A stretch of 64,000 bases of DNA. Source: Pseudomonadales bacterium (GTDB lineage Bacteria > Pseudomonadota > Gammaproteobacteria > Pseudomonadales > Azotimanducaceae). Shown piece after piece: positions 54,990 to 64,000 of the stretch. Position 1 is the stretch's first letter, and every line of letters starts with the position of its first letter. The DNA is taken from NCBI GenBank assembly GCA_011525295.1, contig WTGV01000032.1, positions 87,671 to 151,670 of the forward strand, given 5' to 3'. The notes beneath the pieces were generated by a model. The model was not told the origin of the DNA and made no database searches. It was given only the letters and a program-made list of their open reading frames with translations. The translations under genes and the position numbers were made by a program.

Positions 54990-57602
54990 TCAAGTGTGCT
55001 CGACTTCGAGAATGTCGATTGCAAGTTGAGAAGTCAACATATCGAGAAGGCCATTTGCATCAAGCCGATTTTGTTCAAATTTAGTTACCACCTGTGCTCG
55101 CCATTCCAAATTGCCGGGTTCGAAAAAGCCTGATCGTAACTCACGGATAATCGAAATTGCGTTCAGTGCCCAGTCTTTGAACTCGTCAACTTTCCAAATT
55201 GATACGTCGTTCAAATGAACCCGAGCCCCAGCATTAGTTTTTTTAACTGGAGTAACCAAAACAGGCTGAACTTTTGTATCTTCGTCTAGCTCGAGATTCT
55301 CACGTATCCAATTTGGATGAGAAATTACTTGTCTCGCTTTTGATACGCTTATCAAAGAATCGGAACTCGCACCTGTGTGATCTTCAAATACAATACAAAC
55401 TTTTCCTGCTAGCCACCATGGATCGGGTGCGCCGTCGGTTGATTCATTTCCAGATTCAAAACCTATGAGTTTACCCAACATTTCATGTGAATTTTCAAAC
55501 TGATTGGTGTCAGCTGAGTTCAGACCTTGGTTGATTTTGCGTACGAAGTTAGAGAATTGAGTATCAGAAGAGGTACCGAATTCTTCTAACAATGTTTCTA
55601 ACCGCTCAACTTGTGCCAAAACGTTAGCATTTCTTTCTAACTCTAGCGCGTCGTCTATCGATTGACGTTGAGGTTGAGCAGACAGTTTAACAAGCCATGG
55701 TATGCCCGTCGCTGCATTTTTGGCTTCTACATACTCTTGTTTTGCACGGATCGCTAAATTGGAGAAACCTTTTTTCGTTGCCATCGTAGCAGCACTGCCC
55801 GCGAAGTAGTGCCAAACTGCTCGATATCCACGAAGTTGGGGATCTTCAAGACCACTCAAGACTTTGTTAGCACATTCAAGAGCCGATTCATAGTCCTCTT
55901 GCCAGAGCCGTTCTTGAAATTTGACTTCATTTTTAACAACAGCTTTTAAATGATCCAAAAGAGGAAAGATTTCTTGAGACACCGTCTCGCGATAAACCAC
56001 GATTTGACCATTTGCGTATTCCCACGCTTCACCATTCTCAAGAAACGCTTGAAAATTCTCGAACATTCCATCTAAGGACATTCCAACTGACTGTTTCATG
56101 CCGAAGGAGATTTCTGCTTGTAGTTCCGGATGTAGAAATTTTTGGCGGCGAACGTCAGCTAAGTAATCTGTCAACTCTACACCGGACACGATGACCGCTG
56201 AGTAATCTTCCAAAGAACGAGTACAACGACCAATCGCTTGCAAAACGCGAACTTGTACACGCTCATTGAAGAGAACGTTTGCTCCCATACGGTTCGCCAG
56301 AAAGTACTCTTGCAGATTTGTCGCTTTAGGTAGTCCTTGTATAAACAAGAGTCGACACTCATCACTGGGAAAGTCAATTCCATCATACCGATTGGCGACG
56401 ACCGCAACAGCATTCGATTCATCGACAAACTGTTGCTTAGATTCCTCAATGTCTTCAGCTTGAAAAGTCGTGAACTCAAGCGTATCTCGAATTTCTACAA
56501 GGATTTCAGCGCACAATTTGTCATTAGGGACTAAAACGAGACTTCGTCCGGCTAGACGCATTAGTCTATTGCGGAACTCTTCGAAATCTTCGTCACTGAG
56601 CGAAATTCCAGGGAACATAAAGAAGCGGCGACCGACGCCTTGTCGGTCCCAACTATTTGGTATCATGAGTCGATCGATTTTGCGACGACCCATGAGGCGT
56701 TCCAAATCTCCTCCGTTTCCTAAAGTTGCAGACATGTAGATTCGATGCGTTGGTTCCTCAAACGGTGCGTGGACCCAGGTTGGCGGCAAGAACGGACGAA
56801 TCAAAATCTCCTTTGTAGAAAGATAAACATGACAGGCATGAAGATGATCACGAATCATCGTCCAAGAATACTGCAATGTTGTTTCTGCAGTAGCACTGTC
56901 GATTGTTTCAAAAATTTCCATAGCGTTATCTACCAAAAAAGGAGTGGGTACTTTTTCTACCCACCTGTGGTCCAAATCTCTACTAGTACAACGTCCCATA
57001 AGACGTGCGAAATCACGAGACGTTAAACACGAACGGAATATCTCACATAGAGCTTCGTGCAGAGCAGCGTGTTCCCCGACCCGTGAAACACGTACTGACC
57101 AAAACTCAGCTACATAGCTTTCAGCCGTGTGCACATCATCCAATATCAGCACATCTGCGTTGTTGAAATACGAATTGACGTTGAATAGACTACTGTAGGT
57201 GGTTACTGCTATTCGATCAGCACTTTGGTACCCGACTTTTGCCTCGGGGTCGTAGTCTCGAATTTTGCCAGTGAAGTTGTAAACCGATAGTCCGTACTTA
57301 CTTTGGGCATGTTCCACAGTTTGGTGGACTAGTTGGCGAGTAGGACAGAGATACACTACTCTCTCTTTGTTTTTTCTTCGACGCCATTCTCCAATTAAGA
57401 GCCCTACAAGTGTCTTTCCGCTCCCTGTTGGTAGTTGCAAAGCTACATCGGGAGAATCTACCAAAGCTGACGAAACATACGAATGCATGATTTCTTTTTG
57501 GTGGGGCATTACATCTGGGATTTTTCGACGCGGTAATTGACGGAACATTTCCTCTGGACTATGGGGTGCTGAAGAGTGCGGTTGGAGTTCTTTAAATACC
57601 AT
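54990..57602 (-). CDS. Large superfamily 2 DEAD/DEAH-like helicase
   Basis: A helicase of 870 residues. Motif I is LPTGSGKT at residues 57-64, motif Ia VVYLCPTRQLVHQ, motif II VLILDDVH, motif III YMSATLG and motif VI QAIGRCTRS. The acid-acid-Val-His form of motif II and the spacing put it near the Ski2/XPB-like or defence-associated helicases. The last 300 residues are helical without a recognised domain and may bind nucleic acid or a partner. It stands alone on the minus strand with long gaps on both sides. Defence function is suggested only by neighbours. Confidence 0.85.
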   Translation of the reverse strand: MVFKELQPHSSAPHSPEEMFRQLPRRKIPDVMPHQKEIMHSYVSSALVDSPDVALQLPTGSGKTLVGLLIGEWRRRKNKERVVYLCPTRQLVHQTVEHAQSKYGLSVYNFTGKIRDYDPEAKVGYQSADRIAVTTYSSLFNVNSYFNNADVLILDDVHTAESYVAEFWSVRVSRVGEHAALHEALCEIFRSCLTSRDFARLMGRCTSRDLDHRWVEKVPTPFLVDNAMEIFETIDSATAETTLQYSWTMIRDHLHACHVYLSTKEILIRPFLPPTWVHAPFEEPTHRIYMSATLGNGGDLERLMGRRKIDRLMIPNSWDRQGVGRRFFMFPGISLSDEDFEEFRNRLMRLAGRSLVLVPNDKLCAEILVEIRDTLEFTTFQAEDIEESKQQFVDESNAVAVVANRYDGIDFPSDECRLLFIQGLPKATNLQEYFLANRMGANVLFNERVQVRVLQAIGRCTRSLEDYSAVIVSGVELTDYLADVRRQKFLHPELQAEISFGMKQSVGMSLDGMFENFQAFLENGEAWEYANGQIVVYRETVSQEIFPLLDHLKAVVKNEVKFQERLWQEDYESALECANKVLSGLEDPQLRGYRAVWHYFAGSAATMATKKGFSNLAIRAKQEYVEAKNAATGIPWLVKLSAQPQRQSIDDALELERNANVLAQVERLETLLEEFGTSSDTQFSNFVRKINQGLNSADTNQFENSHEMLGKLIGFESGNESTDGAPDPWWLAGKVCIVFEDHTGASSDSLISVSKARQVISHPNWIRENLELDEDTKVQPVLVTPVKKTNAGARVHLNDVSIWKVDEFKDWALNAISIIRELRSGFFEPGNLEWRAQVVTKFEQNRLDANGLLDMLTSQLAIDILEVEHT

Positions 57603-57986
57603 AAGTTTTAGATTCAGAATTCACACTAGTTGATTTAGATATGAGGTGTTATATGGAAACTGATTCGACGTAATGAACATGTTGTAGCTGAGTAATGCGC
57701 TAAACGGCAAGGGAAATTTGGAACACAATAGGTACTAAGTGTTTCAAGTCAATCTTGACTTTTCTAAATACATCACTACATATATCGCAACTGCACGAGC
57801 TTAACAACTCATTAAATACCGATTTTCGTGGTCTGCCACAATTACGACCTGATATTTTGAATAGGGGTGGTTGATTGCGCTTGACGATTAACGATTCGAG
57901 TAACGCTAGCCCGTTAAAGTTTCGATAGTGTCTCACTAGGGAACAAGACAGAGTTAAATGCGAACGATTCAAAGGAGATGAGCAAT
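57603..57986. other. Divergent intergenic region, helicase / small protein
   Basis: About 380 bases between two divergent genes. A consensus ribosome site AAAGGAG (57971-57977) serves the small gene. A 90-codon minus-strand frame is present but shows no protein-like features. No RNA gene seen. Confidence 0.35.
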
Positions 57987-58319
57987 ATGAAAAAAGACTC
58001 CACGGATGATTTGATCGACCAGAATAAACGACTAGAACGAGAATTAGCGCTTGTTCTTCATGATTGGGACAAGATGGCAGCGAAATTTCGTTCGTTGTTG
58101 AGTTACGGCGAAAAGTTTTTCAATCCACTGCATGAAGGTGGATGGAACTATCTTTCACTAGATCGTTTTCCGGAACCAAGAGACATCCTTGAACTATTTT
58201 CCGAATTTCATAGGTTGTTCGATGAGCGGCGAAAAGTTTTGAATGAGTTAGGGAGACGAGATGTCCGTCCTAAGACTAACCCAGCGTGGGAGGCTCTCAT
58301 TAAAAAGTTTGAAAATTAA
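57987..58319 (+). CDS. Small helical protein upstream of the OLD nuclease
   Basis: No family recognised. The 110-residue protein is highly charged with a predicted coiled coil at its N-terminus (LIDQNKRLERELALVLHDWDKMAAKF) and a helical rest (EPRDILELFSEFHRLFDERRKVLNELG). The ATG at 57987 is chosen over the one at 57978 because the AAAGGAG site abuts the earlier codon with no spacing and lies nine bases from the later one. It is 109 bases upstream of an OLD-family ATPase gene on the same strand, so it may be a partner or regulator of that enzyme. Confidence 0.65.
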   Translation: MKKDSTDDLIDQNKRLERELALVLHDWDKMAAKFRSLLSYGEKFFNPLHEGGWNYLSLDRFPEPRDILELFSEFHRLFDERRKVLNELGRRDVRPKTNPAWEALIKKFEN

Positions 58320-58384
58320 CTCCTCTGACGTAATTAAGCGTAGTCTAGAAGTGGTTCGAATCAACAACGCCCATCAACTGAGTT

Positions 58385-58400
58385 GCGCAACACGTTGCGC
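58385..58400. promoter_or_regulatory. Operator-like inverted repeat before the OLD gene
   Basis: GCGCAAC-AC-GTTGCGC, perfect seven-base arms; it also forms a direct repeat of GTTGCGC at 58382 and 58394. It ends 28 bases before the OLD start, where a repressor would block expression. Confidence 0.45.
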
Positions 58401-58428
58401 CTGATTTTGAAATAAGGAATTTGACGCT

Positions 58429-60414
58429 ATGAAACTCACTCATGCCAGAATAAGAAACTTTCGGTGTATTCTTGACACAAAGAAATTTTCCATAAACAAA
58501 TTGTGTTGCTTGGTTGGGAAAAACGAAGCTGGTAAGACGGCAGCTCTTACGGCACTGCAATCGGTTCTTCCTTTTGGAACTCCACAGACGAACTTCGACA
58601 AAACTGAGGACTATCCCAGGCGACATCTTTCACAATATTCAGCCCGATATCCGGACGGAAGAGCTCCGGTTGTAGATACCTGGTGGAAACTAAATAAAGA
58701 CGCGTACAAACTACTCTGCGAGGAAATTGGAAAGGAAGCGATCAAATCGAAGAAATTCAAAATTTCTAGGAGTTACGATGAACCGGAGACTATTTGGAGA
58801 CTAAAAATCGACGAATCTCTTGCCCTGAAACATATATTTTCGAAGTACAAACTAAATGCCTCAGAGTCTCAAATTCTCGCAAAATGCTCTTGCGTGGAAG
58901 AGACTCTGAATGTGATTAGAAAAAGAAAAGTAGCAACACCAAAGTTAGCGGCAATTGCGGATTATTTAGGAGGATGTACCCACAACTTACTTCATAGTAA
59001 AGCGATTGACATTCTCAAACCGTTGATACCAACATTTTTCTACACTTCTCACTATGATCGCATGAGTGGTCAAATCTCCGTGGGACAAATTGAACGAGAT
59101 CAATCCGAGGGCAAAGTTTCTCCAGGAGACAAGATTTTTTTAAATTTTCTCGAGTTGGCTGGGACATCTTTGAAGGATTTGCGGGATGCATCTAAATTTG
59201 AGGATCTGAGCGCAAAATGTGAAGCTGCGTCTTCGGAGATAACGGACACAATTTTCGAATATTGGTCGCAAAATGACAATCTTGAAGTCAAAGTCAATTT
59301 AAGCGTAGGACTTTCCAAAGACCCAATACCTTTTAATACAGGCACTGTTGCTCGATCTAGAGTCTATAACCGATTACACAAAGCAAGCGTGCCGTTTTCG
59401 GAACGCAGTGCAGGATTCGTTTGGTTTTTTTCGTTCCTCGTGCAGTTTGCCACGATGAAACGCGAGACAAAAAACGTGATTATCTTGTTAGATGAACCAG
59501 GTCTGACGCTCCATGGAAAAGCACAGGCAGACTTACTTCGATACATAGAAAATGAACTATTGCCACATCACCAAGTGGTATATTCAACTCATTCTCCTTT
59601 CATGGTCCCACCTAACAGGTTGACCGATTGTCGCGTTGTAGAAGATGTAATCAAGAGCAAAGACAAAACTCGACAGATTTCGATCGGAACAAAAATCAAA
59701 GATGATGTACTCACTACCGACAAAGACACACTGTTTCCATTACAGGGTGCTTTGGGTTATTCTGTCGCTCAATCCTTATTCGTTGGCGAAAACATTTTAT
59801 TGGTTGAAGGACCATCGGATATTTTGTATTTACAAGCATTTTCCAACGAGATTGAAAAACGCGGTGGAACACCGCTAGATCCCAATTGGGTACTTTGTCC
59901 TGCTGGTAGTATCGACAATCTTTACCCGTTCGTATCGTTGTTTTCTGGCAACATGTTGAATGTTGCTGTTATGTCTGACCAAGCAAAAGGTGATAAACGA
60001 AAGATAGAAAAAATTCGACGGTCTGAAATTCTTGCTACCGAGAACGTTCATACTATTGCGGACCTATTGAAGAAGGACGAAGCAGATATTGAGGATTTGT
60101 TCCCTCCACAGCTGTACTGCAGTCTAGTCAATGAAGCTTATGGTTTAGGAGGTGATTTGATGGTAACTCCTCAAAAACTTGAGGTATGTGGGGCTCAAAC
60201 CGTAAGACAAGTAAAGCAAATGGAGGCGTATTTTCGTACCTTACCTGACAAAATCGAATTTTATAACCACTATCGTCCCGCGTATTGGTTGCACTCCAAC
60301 CATCAATTTCTTTCGTCGGAAGATGCGTCGATCACAGAGTTGCTCGACCGTGCAAACACAATATTTGAAGTCTACAACAAGATATTGGCGAATGGAACTA
60401 AAAACAACAATTGA
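58429..60414 (+). CDS. OLD-family ATP-dependent nuclease (AAA ATPase plus TOPRIM)
   Basis: OLD proteins combine an ABC-like ATPase with a TOPRIM nuclease and act in phage defence (for example P2 Old and GajA of Gabija). Walker A is GKNEAGKT at residues 30-37, Walker B is VIILLDEPGLTLH, and the histidine switch is STHSPF. The TOPRIM domain starts at ILLVEGPSDILYL, whose glutamate should bind metal, and continues to VAVMSDQAKGDKR. The length of 661 residues is normal. No GajB-type UvrD helicase follows, so it is not a standard Gabija pair. A ribosome site (AAGGA) precedes the ATG. It is convergent with the restriction-modification gene, whose stop lies 17 bases away. Confidence 0.88.
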   Translation: MKLTHARIRNFRCILDTKKFSINKLCCLVGKNEAGKTAALTALQSVLPFGTPQTNFDKTEDYPRRHLSQYSARYPDGRAPVVDTWWKLNKDAYKLLCEEIGKEAIKSKKFKISRSYDEPETIWRLKIDESLALKHIFSKYKLNASESQILAKCSCVEETLNVIRKRKVATPKLAAIADYLGGCTHNLLHSKAIDILKPLIPTFFYTSHYDRMSGQISVGQIERDQSEGKVSPGDKIFLNFLELAGTSLKDLRDASKFEDLSAKCEAASSEITDTIFEYWSQNDNLEVKVNLSVGLSKDPIPFNTGTVARSRVYNRLHKASVPFSERSAGFVWFFSFLVQFATMKRETKNVIILLDEPGLTLHGKAQADLLRYIENELLPHHQVVYSTHSPFMVPPNRLTDCRVVEDVIKSKDKTRQISIGTKIKDDVLTTDKDTLFPLQGALGYSVAQSLFVGENILLVEGPSDILYLQAFSNEIEKRGGTPLDPNWVLCPAGSIDNLYPFVSLFSGNMLNVAVMSDQAKGDKRKIEKIRRSEILATENVHTIADLLKKDEADIEDLFPPQLYCSLVNEAYGLGGDLMVTPQKLEVCGAQTVRQVKQMEAYFRTLPDKIEFYNHYRPAYWLHSNHQFLSSEDASITELLDRANTIFEVYNKILANGTKNNN

Positions 60415-60431
60415 TAATTTGTAGATTTTGA

Positions 60432-63400
60432 CTACGAAACCATTTTCTTATGAATTCTCAGTGGTGGCATCGACTTCAGAATCTCGCGCGTCTTAATTCC
60501 AACTGTGATCGATTTCTTCAGAAGCTTCAAAGGGTAAGTTGGATCATTCATAGTCTCGATTGCGAAATCATTTGCGTCGTTTACGATACCGCTATCTTTG
60601 TGCGTACTAACTCGTTGTCGGTCCATGACCCATTCGATAAGACTTTTTCCATTTACTTTGAATTCATAGGCTTCTTCTGGGATCCCAGAGACTCTGAGAT
60701 ACGAGTTGTACTGAATAGTTGATTTGTCTTCTCTCTCAAAAAACTTCATTTTCTCAACTCGATATCGGGTCTGGTCTGATAAATCAATGAGTAAGGAGTC
60801 GTCGATCCAAGTTTCTGTAATTGAATGTTCTTCAACCTCGTCATACCGAATATGCAGTTTCGCTAACTGTTCGCCAGCTTCGGCAAAAAGGACAAAATCG
60901 TCTAGATTGGCTACTATGGGAATTCGCGGTAGCTCCTTTTGCAGATCAGCGGAAAAACGTTCAAGATATTCAGTAGATTGAAGTACTCCGTAAACGTAAT
61001 AAAAGATCTGTTCCGACGTTGGTGAAAACTCACCGTATATCGATGAAAACACTGTTGGACTAAGGTTTATTTGTGGTGATCCATCATTGGTCTCGAACAC
61101 GTTGTCCCATATAGACTTATGTGATTTAGGAACAAAAAACTCGGGGCTCAGTCGACAACCTGCTGACAACAAGTTGTAGTCTGAAGCTCTGTCGGTTATC
61201 CAATTACTCGGTTCTTTCGCACCGATTCCCGTTGTACAAATTGAACGGACATTTATACAGGGACTAGTAAAAATTTGGTTTAGACGATAAACCTCATTAT
61301 TCAAACCAGCGTCAAAATAACACCATATCTTTGTTAACGGTCTGTACTCGAACAGAAACAACCGAGCGGGTTTGAAATTTAAACCCTGACCAGACGATAG
61401 AGTCTTCAAAATGTCGCGCCCCCAAGCAATTTTTTTTCGATCCATCTGAACGAAATCTTTAGGTGCTCTCCCACCGCCGAACTTTTTCCATCTCTGAGTC
61501 TCTTCATTGAAAAAATCTAACGTTCGACGGACGTTTTCTTGAAGTCTTCGCTTGCTAAAGTTGTAGACCCACGCATCTCTCGCTGAACCGAGACCCAGAC
61601 TGCTGTTTCTAAAAATACTATGACCATCTATCTTCTTTGTGGCTACTAAAGGAACAAATTTCTTAAATATTTCACTACGTTGTTCGATCCAATCATAGTT
61701 CGAATTAGGTTGAATCGTTCTGGTTGGCGTATTGGCAATACTCTGGAACTCTCTGAGACTTTCAAATTTTTGCTTCCGTTTCAGATAGTCCCCGATATCG
61801 TGATACTGGATATTGCCAGGTGCATGGACGTTCGCGTCTTTCACTAGAAACGTGATTGTGATAGCGGAGCGACTGGCTTGACCAAAAATTTTATCTCCTT
61901 CTTTTCGCCACTTTTCGCCACTTAAGCGAGCATTTCCTCGAAGATTCACGACATAAATGTTTGTAAATTCTTTCTCGAAGCATGCCCTAATTCCTGCCGC
62001 AGCGTTTCCGTCTAACCATTTTGCGCTCGTAACGAATCCTATTACCCCTTGTGTTCCAAGCCGATCAGATGCCCAACGAAAAGCTCGAACATAGCTATCG
62101 TACAAGCTATTAGTCAGAGTTGCACTCGATGCTTCTACATATGTACTAGCAATTCTTGCGTCCAATGTAGCGTAGCGTACGTTTTGAGCATTGTCGCTCT
62201 GCGATTTTTGTCCCATAGAATAGGGGGGATTACCAAATACTACGGTTAGAGGTAATTCTTGTTGAAATTCAATTCTGTCGTGATTGAAAGGAAAGATCCC
62301 GCGCAGTTGATTCTCCTGTTCGGAACTTTGAAAGGTGTCTTGAAACACAATCCTTTCATATGGTTCGTACTTGCCGTTTTCTTCACTCCGAACATCGTGA
62401 TAGACGGCCTCGATATTGATCCCGGCTACGTAGTAAGCGAGCAAAACGATCTCATTTGCATGAATTTCCTTCTCATATTTCCTTCGTAAATCTTCCGGTC
62501 TAATGATGCCGGACTGAAGTAGTCGAGTAATGAACGTACCGGTCCCCACAAAGGGATCTATGATGTGCACATCCTTGTCGCTCATACTTGTTTGAAAGTG
62601 CTTGTTTAAAAGATGTTCGATCGAATGAATCACATAGTCGACGATCTCAACTGGGGTAAATGCAATTCCTAGCATTTCAGTCGTACGTGGAAATGCTTTC
62701 CGGAAGAACTTGTCGTAGAGTTCGCGCACCAATTGTTGTTTTGCACCTGCTGTTTTTGTACCTTTGATGCGCCACTTCACCTCGTCATAGAAACTCTGTA
62801 ATGACTCGGTTTCTTTCTCAAGATTGCGTTTGTCCAAATCGTTGAGCACTTTCTCCATCGCTATGGAAACCGAGTTTTGTTTGATAAACTCGTGCCCTTC
62901 AAACAGCGCGTTAAATACTGGTCGGGTAATAATGTGTTGTGCTAACAGTTCTATTGCTTGTTCTTGGGAAACTGAAGGATTTAGGTCATCTTGTAGCTCG
63001 GCTAGAAAGTCATGAAAAACAGCTTGACAGTGTTCATCAGTTTCTAATGCTGTGCGAATCCTCGTGATCTGAGTTTGCGCGATTTTTCCAACATCGTGTG
63101 CCCAATCTGCCCAATAGGACATGCGCCCGACTTTGCGAACGATTTGTGCAAAAACCGCCGATGAGAACTCCTGCACCATGGCATCCTGCAAGTCAAAGGG
63201 TAACTCATCTTGGTCATCTCCATTCTTTTTTCCATTTCCAGTTCCGGTTTCGCCTCCAGTTCCTGTCTGCTGGCGTAGCATACCGCTTGCCGTCTCTGGT
63301 AAACCAATAAAGATTCGTCCAGAATCTTCTCCCTCAAGTTGTAGCCGGTTAATCTCGGCTTCAAGTCTTTCATCGTGTGAACGTAATGCGTTCAATATTT

Positions 63401-64000
63401 GCCAGACGGTGTCGTAGGTTTTGTTATCCTTTAATGACTCCACTGGATTTTTACCAGCAGGGATCGCAACGGGAAGTACGACATACCCATACTTCTTACC
63501 AGGTGCGCGTCGCATTACGCGACCTACGGCTTGTACGACATCAATTTGACTCTTTCGCGGATGGAAGAATACGATCGCGTCTAGAGAAGGAACATCAACT
63601 CCTTCTCCTAAACATCGAACGTTGCTTAATATTCGTAGCTCACTTTTATTTGGTTCGTCACCGAGCCAAGATAATCGACTGTTTCTCTCATGCGCACCGG
63701 CGGTACCATCTATGTGCTTGGTGGAACAGTCAAAATTCAGCTGACCATTCTGAGAGTTCGGATCGTTGTGTACGAGTTCTTGCACAATGCGGTTAAATTC
63801 TCTGCTAATAATTTCAGAATTCTTAATAGTGTTACAGAATGCGAGTGCTCTTCTAGATGGCTCGGCATCGCCTATAAACTCTTCCGAACGATCCGGACCG
63901 TGATCTTTCATCAAGGCTTTGTAGCAACCAACGACCTTTGTTGCGTCGTCGAGTTTAATATCGCTATCGTCGGACTCCAAGATATTTTGGAGAGCATTGC
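60432..64000 (-). CDS. Type ISP-like restriction-modification protein (helicase C-half, N6-methyltransferase, target recognition); 5' end off the window
   Basis: The frame is open through the right edge, so the N-terminus (nuclease and first helicase domain) is outside. What is present begins with the second RecA-like helicase domain (RRALAFCNTIKNSE, LSNVRCLGEGVDVPSLDAIVFF, VQAVGRVMRRAPGKKYGYVVLP), then a helical coupler, then an adenine-N6 methyltransferase with the SAM motif IIDPFVGTGTF and the catalytic motif VFGNPPYS, and a long C-terminal target-recognition region. This order is that of single-chain type ISP enzymes such as LlaBIII, which methylate one strand and cut after translocation. 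No separate specificity subunit is needed. Near 1190 residues are visible. Confidence 0.9.
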   Translation of the reverse strand, partial: NALQNILESDDSDIKLDDATKVVGCYKALMKDHGPDRSEEFIGDAEPSRRALAFCNTIKNSEIISREFNRIVQELVHNDPNSQNGQLNFDCSTKHIDGTAGAHERNSRLSWLGDEPNKSELRILSNVRCLGEGVDVPSLDAIVFFHPRKSQIDVVQAVGRVMRRAPGKKYGYVVLPVAIPAGKNPVESLKDNKTYDTVWQILNALRSHDERLEAEINRLQLEGEDSGRIFIGLPETASGMLRQQTGTGGETGTGNGKKNGDDQDELPFDLQDAMVQEFSSAVFAQIVRKVGRMSYWADWAHDVGKIAQTQITRIRTALETDEHCQAVFHDFLAELQDDLNPSVSQEQAIELLAQHIITRPVFNALFEGHEFIKQNSVSIAMEKVLNDLDKRNLEKETESLQSFYDEVKWRIKGTKTAGAKQQLVRELYDKFFRKAFPRTTEMLGIAFTPVEIVDYVIHSIEHLLNKHFQTSMSDKDVHIIDPFVGTGTFITRLLQSGIIRPEDLRRKYEKEIHANEIVLLAYYVAGINIEAVYHDVRSEENGKYEPYERIVFQDTFQSSEQENQLRGIFPFNHDRIEFQQELPLTVVFGNPPYSMGQKSQSDNAQNVRYATLDARIASTYVEASSATLTNSLYDSYVRAFRWASDRLGTQGVIGFVTSAKWLDGNAAAGIRACFEKEFTNIYVVNLRGNARLSGEKWRKEGDKIFGQASRSAITITFLVKDANVHAPGNIQYHDIGDYLKRKQKFESLREFQSIANTPTRTIQPNSNYDWIEQRSEIFKKFVPLVATKKIDGHSIFRNSSLGLGSARDAWVYNFSKRRLQENVRRTLDFFNEETQRWKKFGGGRAPKDFVQMDRKKIAWGRDILKTLSSGQGLNFKPARLFLFEYRPLTKIWCYFDAGLNNEVYRLNQIFTSPCINVRSICTTGIGAKEPSNWITDRASDYNLLSAGCRLSPEFFVPKSHKSIWDNVFETNDGSPQINLSPTVFSSIYGEFSPTSEQIFYYVYGVLQSTEYLERFSADLQKELPRIPIVANLDDFVLFAEAGEQLAKLHIRYDEVEEHSITETWIDDSLLIDLSDQTRYRVEKMKFFEREDKSTIQYNSYLRVSGIPEEAYEFKVNGKSLIEWVMDRQRVSTHKDSGIVNDANDFAIETMNDPTYPLKLLKKSITVGIKTREILKSMPPLRIHKKMVS

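Noticed and set aside
58351..58365. GGTTCGAATC, like the T-arm of a tRNA or an integration site
   Set aside because: The flanking bases do not pair to form a T-stem and no acceptor, D or anticodon arm is found nearby.
1..64000. Insertion sequences, prophage genes or CRISPR arrays
   Set aside because: No transposase, integrase, phage structural gene or regular spacer-repeat pattern was seen on either strand.

Overview
The window reads as the chromosome of a Gram-negative bacterium of middling GC. Evidence for this is the secreted proteins with signal peptides, lipoproteins, two RND efflux systems with periplasmic adaptors, and a TolC-type outer-membrane channel. No rRNA, tRNA or ribosomal protein gene is present, so lineage cannot be fixed from the sequence. 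A proteobacterium-like, possibly host-associated organism is an inference from the mix of ankyrin-repeat protein, Fic protein, toxin-antitoxin pair, dense defence genes and sterol genes. I see no insertion sequence, CRISPR array or prophage.

Layout. 1-6 kb: an overlapping minus-strand operon for a soluble NAD-linked molybdenum formate dehydrogenase (fdsG, fdsB, fdsA) with its maturation genes fdhD and mobA (mobA runs off the left edge). 6-16 kb: a two-domain M16 zinc protease, a Fic protein with an operator-like repeat array at its promoter, a gamma-glutamyltransferase-family enzyme, an exported protein, an AAA/DUF4143 ATPase and an exported ankyrin protein. 16-22 kb: a copper/silver efflux operon, cusCBA. 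22-28 kb: a TlpA-type thioredoxin lipoprotein, a decayed tandem copy of it, and a pair of exported paralogues of which the second is frameshifted. 27.7-29.5 kb: an AlbA_2/ATPase-like regulator.

29.9-43.6 kb is the centre of interest: a bacterial sterol pathway. A compact plus-strand operon encodes an SdmB-like reductase, an SdmA-like Rieske oxygenase, a sterol C-14 reductase, CYP51, and a single long reading frame joining squalene epoxidase to oxidosqualene cyclase (with a one-base frameshift near the cyclase C-terminus). Around it lie two different sterol C-24 methyltransferase homologues, a membrane-anchored alpha/beta hydrolase, and a second P450 fused to a GPP34 (Golgi phosphoprotein 3) domain. 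Together these predict squalene to oxidosqualene, then a cyclised sterol, then C-14 demethylation, C-14(15) reduction and C-4 demethylation, plus side-chain alkylation. Squalene synthase and the late desaturase/isomerase steps are not in the window.

43.9-50 kb: a small membrane protein, a DUF1902/HicA-type toxin-antitoxin pair and an RND pump with its adaptor. 50-64 kb is a defence island: a three-gene ABC three-component system (DUF3732 ATPase, middle component, nuclease-like effector), a large SF2 helicase, a small coiled protein with an OLD-family ATPase/TOPRIM nuclease, and a type ISP-like helicase-methyltransferase that runs off the right edge.
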